Positions 60,622 through 64,000 of a DNA stretch of 64,000 nt are shown here, piece by piece. The stretch comes from Thermoproteota archaeon. Lineage in GTDB: Archaea; Thermoproteota; Thermoprotei_A; Sulfolobales; Ignisphaeraceae. Every line of letters begins with the position of its first letter. Within the stretch, counting starts at the first letter, position 1. Under the pieces are notes generated by a model. That model searched no databases, was not told the origin of the DNA, and saw only the letters and a list, made by a program, of their open reading frames with translations. Both the position numbers and the translations under genes were made by a program. The stretch is taken from the NCBI GenBank assembly GCA_030550585.1, contig JAUQPB010000003.1, positions 98,333 to 162,332 of the forward strand. The letters run 5' to 3'.

Positions 60622-63363
60622 CTATGACTTTACTAGATCTTTTATTATATTCTTTACAGCAGTTTCGACGTCGTTTATCGATGCTTCTGCCATTCCAGTA
60701 ACATGATCGCTTTTCCCACCTGCTCTAAGTATGATTTTTCTAGCCAGTGCTTTGGTAATTTCCCTAGCGTCAATGTGTCTGCTTGATTCTCTACCCAATG
60801 ATATTTCAACAAATGTTTTTCCATTTCTTGGTTGCAAGACTATGAGTAGTAGCCTTGGCTCTTTTTCTATAGCTTTAATGATAACGTCTTTCACAAGTTC
60901 TTCGTCTTGTATCTCGGGCTTCAGTATATACATCTTGAGATTTCCTATGGGCTCGCCACCCTTAATGATTTGCTCTATCAGCATGTTCTCATATATTGTT
61001 CTATATGATTTTAGTGTGTTTTCTAAGGTTCTAATGTATTTGACTATGCCTTCAACTCTTTTATCAAGATCTTCGATGCTCGAACCTAGTAAGGCTCCGA
61101 TTTTTCCGAGTTTGCCTTCAATTTGCTTAGCATAATCCGTTAATGCTGTTCCTGCTACAAATTCGAATCTTATTATTCCATCTGCTATTTTCTCAACATT
61201 TATTATCTTTATTGCCCCCACCTCCTTGGTGTTCTTAACATGTGTGCCAAAGCATGCTTCGGCATCCCAGCCCGGTATCTCTACAACCCTGATGATCGGT
61301 GTCATTGGAACTCCTCCTTGGTATAGGACAAAACCATAGGTTTTTTCAGCTTCATTTCTATCCATATACTTTATGTTGACATCCAAACCACTGTCGATGA
61401 GGCTGTTAGCTAGGTTTTCTATTTTCTCTATCTCCTCCTTTGAAGGCATTTTGTAGTGTGTTACATCAAGTCTAGCTTTATACTCTGTCTTCTCAGCACC
61501 TGCCTGCCATATGTGATCCCCTAGAACTTTTCTCAAGGCTCCGAGGACTATGTGAGTTGCTGTATGGTGTCTCATTCTCCTATATCTTATCCCCCAATCA
61601 ATTTCTCCTACAACTTCCACACCCTTTTCCAAGCCTTCGGCATTTTCAAGAATGTGCACAACAACATCCCCAACCTTCTTAGTATCAATAACCTTGTAAA
61701 CATTTCCGGATGTTCTTATATACCCAGAGTCCCCTAACTGGCCGCCACCCTCGGGATAGAAGGCTGAGGCATCTAATACCACATAATTCTTATAAACATC
61801 TATGACCTGGGCCTTGAACGCCTTCTGGTATGGATCCTCATGGAATATTCTCCTAGTTGGCGGTAATTTCTTGGCCCACTCAATAACATCTTTTGGAAGC
61901 TTCACATCTTCCAGTTCTCTAACAGTTTTTGGCTTGCTGTGTCGTGAGGCTACAAGAGAGTAGAAATTGGCTGGAATCTCAATTCTTGAGCCACGTTTTT
62001 TCTCTATCTCTTGCGACACAATGTCTGGTGGAATTCCATGAGAGTCGTACAGCTCTACCAGATCCTCTGTTGAAAGTGATTTCCTCAGATACTTTTCTAT
62101 TACTGTAGAAGCTTTTGATATTATTTCTTTGAACCTTTCTTCCTCTATCAGGATGATTTCAAGGATTCTATCTCTGTATTTTATCATTTGCGGGTATATA
62201 TCGCCCCAGAAGTTGAGTTGTTTTGCAACAAGCTCGGCAAGAGGTGTTTCTGACCCTAGTTTACTTAGCCTTCTCAGTGTTCTTCTAATGACCAGTCTGG
62301 CAAGATAGCCCTCACCACTATTGGAGGGTACAATACCATCTGCTAACATCAATGCTATAGTCTTTGTATGATCTAAAACAGCATAGACATCAAACACATT
62401 TCTTAGCTGATCTTGTATCTCCTTTTCACCTAAGCCAAAATCTCTTGAGATGACTCTAATTAGATTAGCCAGCTCCTCTGCTTTTGTTAGATCGAAACGC
62501 CCAGCTTTTCTAGCTAGAGAATATAGAATCTCTTTATCCGGTTCTAAAACATTTAGTGCCTTGTGAAACTCTCTAACAAGATCCCCATATACTGCATGAA
62601 AAGCCGTAGGCGTTTTTCGAGAAAACCAGGCTATCCTTTCTATGCCATATCCTGTATCCACTATCTTTAGCGGCAACTCTATATAGTTATCGCCATCAAC
62701 CTTATACATCATAAAGACTAGTGTAGCAAGCTCCAAACCTCCGACAGCAACCTCGAAGCTTGGCCCGGCGTTTCCTCCTCCCTCCCACCACGACTCTTTA
62801 AACGTTATCTCCTCTTCCGGTACCCCAAGCTCTTCTACAAAGAAGTCTTTGGCTAATTCAACTGTTTCATTGACCCAGTATACAGTTTTATCTGGATAGT
62901 TAAATGCATGATGACCTCCCATCGTAAAGTTCGTTAGATGCCTCCCTAGGGTATATCCAACAGAATCTATATCCTCTAGCCTTATACAAGGCTGTGCGAT
63001 CACAAGCGGATTAGCTGGCGGCGGCACCAAGCCTGATGTAACATGGGGTTGGAAAACCACAATACTTGCAATAGTTAGGTAGAGATCCTCTCTCCACCTT
63101 GCAACAACAGGTCTTGGTTCTATTATTTCGTGTCCTCTCCTTTTGAAAAATTCTAGAAATATATTTCTGGCTTCTCTATATCCCAAAGACCTTTTTGTTG
63201 GTATATCAAAAAACGTGTAATCAGCGCAGGGTGCATCTCCACAGTTATCCCTATCTATTACACTCCAAAAATATGTTTTACAGTAACGACATTGAGCTCT
63301 TTTGTACCCTTTATTTTTAAACATTTGAACTGCATAAAAATTCGGGTCTATTACTCTCTGCAT
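60622..63363 (-). CDS. alaS: Alanyl-tRNA synthetase, archaeal type
   Basis: 913 residues. The N-terminal Cys-rich segment (CRYCKTYFWSVIDRDNCGDAPC) is characteristic of archaeal AlaRS; class II catalytic motifs follow (RWREDLYLTIASI, GRHLTNFTMGGHHAF), then the anticodon-recognition helices, editing domain (RHHTATHIVLGAL and CFGTHV, zinc ligands) and C-Ala domain. It charges tRNA-Ala and deacylates Ser/Gly-tRNA-Ala. ATG 63363 has GGAG 6 bp upstream; the track start is a TTG. Confidence 0.96.
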   Translation of the reverse strand: MQRVIDPNFYAVQMFKNKGYKRAQCRYCKTYFWSVIDRDNCGDAPCADYTFFDIPTKRSLGYREARNIFLEFFKRRGHEIIEPRPVVARWREDLYLTIASIVVFQPHVTSGLVPPPANPLVIAQPCIRLEDIDSVGYTLGRHLTNFTMGGHHAFNYPDKTVYWVNETVELAKDFFVEELGVPEEEITFKESWWEGGGNAGPSFEVAVGGLELATLVFMMYKVDGDNYIELPLKIVDTGYGIERIAWFSRKTPTAFHAVYGDLVREFHKALNVLEPDKEILYSLARKAGRFDLTKAEELANLIRVISRDFGLGEKEIQDQLRNVFDVYAVLDHTKTIALMLADGIVPSNSGEGYLARLVIRRTLRRLSKLGSETPLAELVAKQLNFWGDIYPQMIKYRDRILEIILIEEERFKEIISKASTVIEKYLRKSLSTEDLVELYDSHGIPPDIVSQEIEKKRGSRIEIPANFYSLVASRHSKPKTVRELEDVKLPKDVIEWAKKLPPTRRIFHEDPYQKAFKAQVIDVYKNYVVLDASAFYPEGGGQLGDSGYIRTSGNVYKVIDTKKVGDVVVHILENAEGLEKGVEVVGEIDWGIRYRRMRHHTATHIVLGALRKVLGDHIWQAGAEKTEYKARLDVTHYKMPSKEEIEKIENLANSLIDSGLDVNIKYMDRNEAEKTYGFVLYQGGVPMTPIIRVVEIPGWDAEACFGTHVKNTKEVGAIKIINVEKIADGIIRFEFVAGTALTDYAKQIEGKLGKIGALLGSSIEDLDKRVEGIVKYIRTLENTLKSYRTIYENMLIEQIIKGGEPIGNLKMYILKPEIQDEELVKDVIIKAIEKEPRLLLIVLQPRNGKTFVEISLGRESSRHIDAREITKALARKIILRAGGKSDHVTGMAEASINDVETAVKNIIKDLVKS

Positions 63364-63452
63364 AAGCAGCTCCATCAAACAATTTCATAATATTAGATAT
63401 CAATAAAATACTGTTTTGGCATATCTATAGTTTTACTATAGTTACAGTAGAT

Positions 63453-63788
63453 TCAGCCGAAGAGCGCTGATAGACCCTCTGCCAACTGTTCTTCTGAAAC
63501 GCCCTCCTTCTTCTCCTCCTCTTTCTTCTCCTCAGCCTTAGGAGCTTGCTGAGCAGCTGCTTGCTGGCTTGCTACGGCTCCAGCAGGCATGGCCATGGGC
63601 GCTACAGGCATGGCGAAAGAGGATTTTAGAACATCATCTATGTTTATTTCCTTCACAGCAGCTACAAGAGCCTTTACCCTTACATCGTCTATAGCTATTC
63701 CTGCTGCTTCTAAGACCTTTTTAATGTTGTCTTCTGAAATGTCTTTTTTTGCTGCATGGAGTAGGAGTACAGCATATATATACTCCAT
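63453..63788 (-). CDS. rpl12: Large-subunit ribosomal protein P1/L12
   Basis: 111 residues: an N-terminal helical dimerisation domain (MEYIYAVLLLHAAKKDISEDNIKKVLEAAGI), Ala/Pro/Glu-rich hinge and the conserved factor-binding tail EEQLAEGLSALFG. It forms the flexible stalk that recruits translation factors. The ATG at 63788 has GGGGTG 6 bp upstream; the track start is 15 codons earlier. It precedes alaS as in Sulfolobus. Confidence 0.95.
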   Translation of the reverse strand: MEYIYAVLLLHAAKKDISEDNIKKVLEAAGIAIDDVRVKALVAAVKEINIDDVLKSSFAMPVAPMAMPAGAVASQQAAAQQAPKAEEKKEEEKKEGVSEEQLAEGLSALFG

Positions 63789-63868
63789 TTTATGCACCCC
63801 ATAGCTACGCTTTTGACTTATACAGAGAGCCACTCTTATAAATTTAAATAATCTTTAGATTGTATACC

Positions 63869-64000
63869 TCAAAACTGTTTTGGCATCACCTTAGCCTCTA
63901 TACCCAACTGTGTTCTAACTAATGATGCGAATTTCTCGGCATAGGCGCTTCTCGAACCATCTACTACTAGTAGTTCTGGTCTTGATTCATCAACGTAGTA
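63869..64000 (-). CDS. Unidentified protein (C-terminal 43 residues)
   Basis: The frame is open to the window edge and ends with a TGA at 63869. The tail reads like a real protein (RPELLVVDGSRSAYAEKF; LGIEAKVMPKQF) but I do not recognise it. It is not the acidic tail of ribosomal protein P0/L10, which usually precedes L12 in Crenarchaeota. Confidence 0.5.
   Translation of the reverse strand, partial: YYVDESRPELLVVDGSRSAYAEKFASLVRTQLGIEAKVMPKQF

Overview
The window is a compact, AT-rich stretch of a thermophilic crenarchaeal (Thermoproteota) chromosome. Evidence: TATA-type promoters (TTTAWA-like) 20-40 bp before genes, GGTG/GAGGT ribosome-binding sites, frequent GTG/TTG starts, a complete A/V-type ATPase operon, archaeal-type AlaRS, HMG-CoA synthase, Nep1, FAU-1, an aKMT-type lysine methyltransferase, a Snf7/ESCRT-III-like protein and C/D-box guide RNAs. 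An Ignisphaera/Desulfurococcales-like host is a reasonable guess but is not proven by the sequence. I see no insertion sequence, prophage or CRISPR array.

Layout. 1-5.1 kb: tail of a class II LysRS, a stomatin/NfeD-protease pair, a conserved archaeal protein and a class III aminotransferase followed by two small proteins. 5.1-9 kb: ferritin, tRNA-Leu(CAG), small regulators and a GNAT acetyltransferase. 9-14.7 kb: PLP aminotransferase, degenerate MDR dehydrogenase, radical SAM protein, degenerate phosphoesterase and an HTH-phosphoribosyltransferase. 14.7-20.5 kb: HMG-CoA synthase, Nep1, ROK glucokinase and archaeal phosphoglycerate mutase, with a C/D sRNA between the last two. 20.5-28.7 kb: AbrB-PhoU regulator, FAU-1 RNase E/G-like protein with UPF0147, metallo-beta-lactamase-fold hydrolase, YkgJ-type cysteine-cluster protein, aKMT, ESCRT-III-like protein, a large B12/radical SAM enzyme and DUF2192. 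28.7-39.4 kb: Lhr helicase, ferredoxin (a second C/D sRNA crosses their 3' ends), GSAM-like aminotransferase, tRNA-Leu(TAG), ASCH protein, wHTH regulator, TatD, AmmeMemoRadiSam radical SAM enzyme, Fe-alcohol dehydrogenase, a second GNAT and an M50 site-2 protease. 39.5-50.6 kb: nucleotidyltransferase/radical SAM pair, sugar-1-phosphate nucleotidyltransferase, then the A/V-ATPase operon (H-I-K-E-C-F-A-B-D). 50.6-64 kb: ATP-grasp/HAD fusion, NodB-like deacetylase, a third C/D sRNA, AEC transporter, CoA-disulfide-reductase-like flavoprotein, GH31 glycosidase, two small operonic unknowns behind a perfect inverted repeat, AlaRS and ribosomal protein P1/L12.

How it fits together: sugar use (GH31 glycosidase, ROK glucokinase, phosphoglycerate mutase), isoprenoid lipid precursor synthesis (HMG-CoA synthase), energy coupling (A/V-ATPase), translation (LysRS, AlaRS, two tRNA-Leu, L12, Nep1, C/D sRNAs) and redox/iron handling (ferritin, ferredoxin, flavoprotein). 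Most genes are housekeeping. The least expected items are three unlisted C/D-box sRNAs, one of them antisense to a ferredoxin C-terminus; probable non-AUG starts for atpD and a wHTH regulator; a sodium-type ligand set in the ATPase proteolipid; and an ATP-grasp/HAD fusion beside a divergent NodB-like deacetylase.
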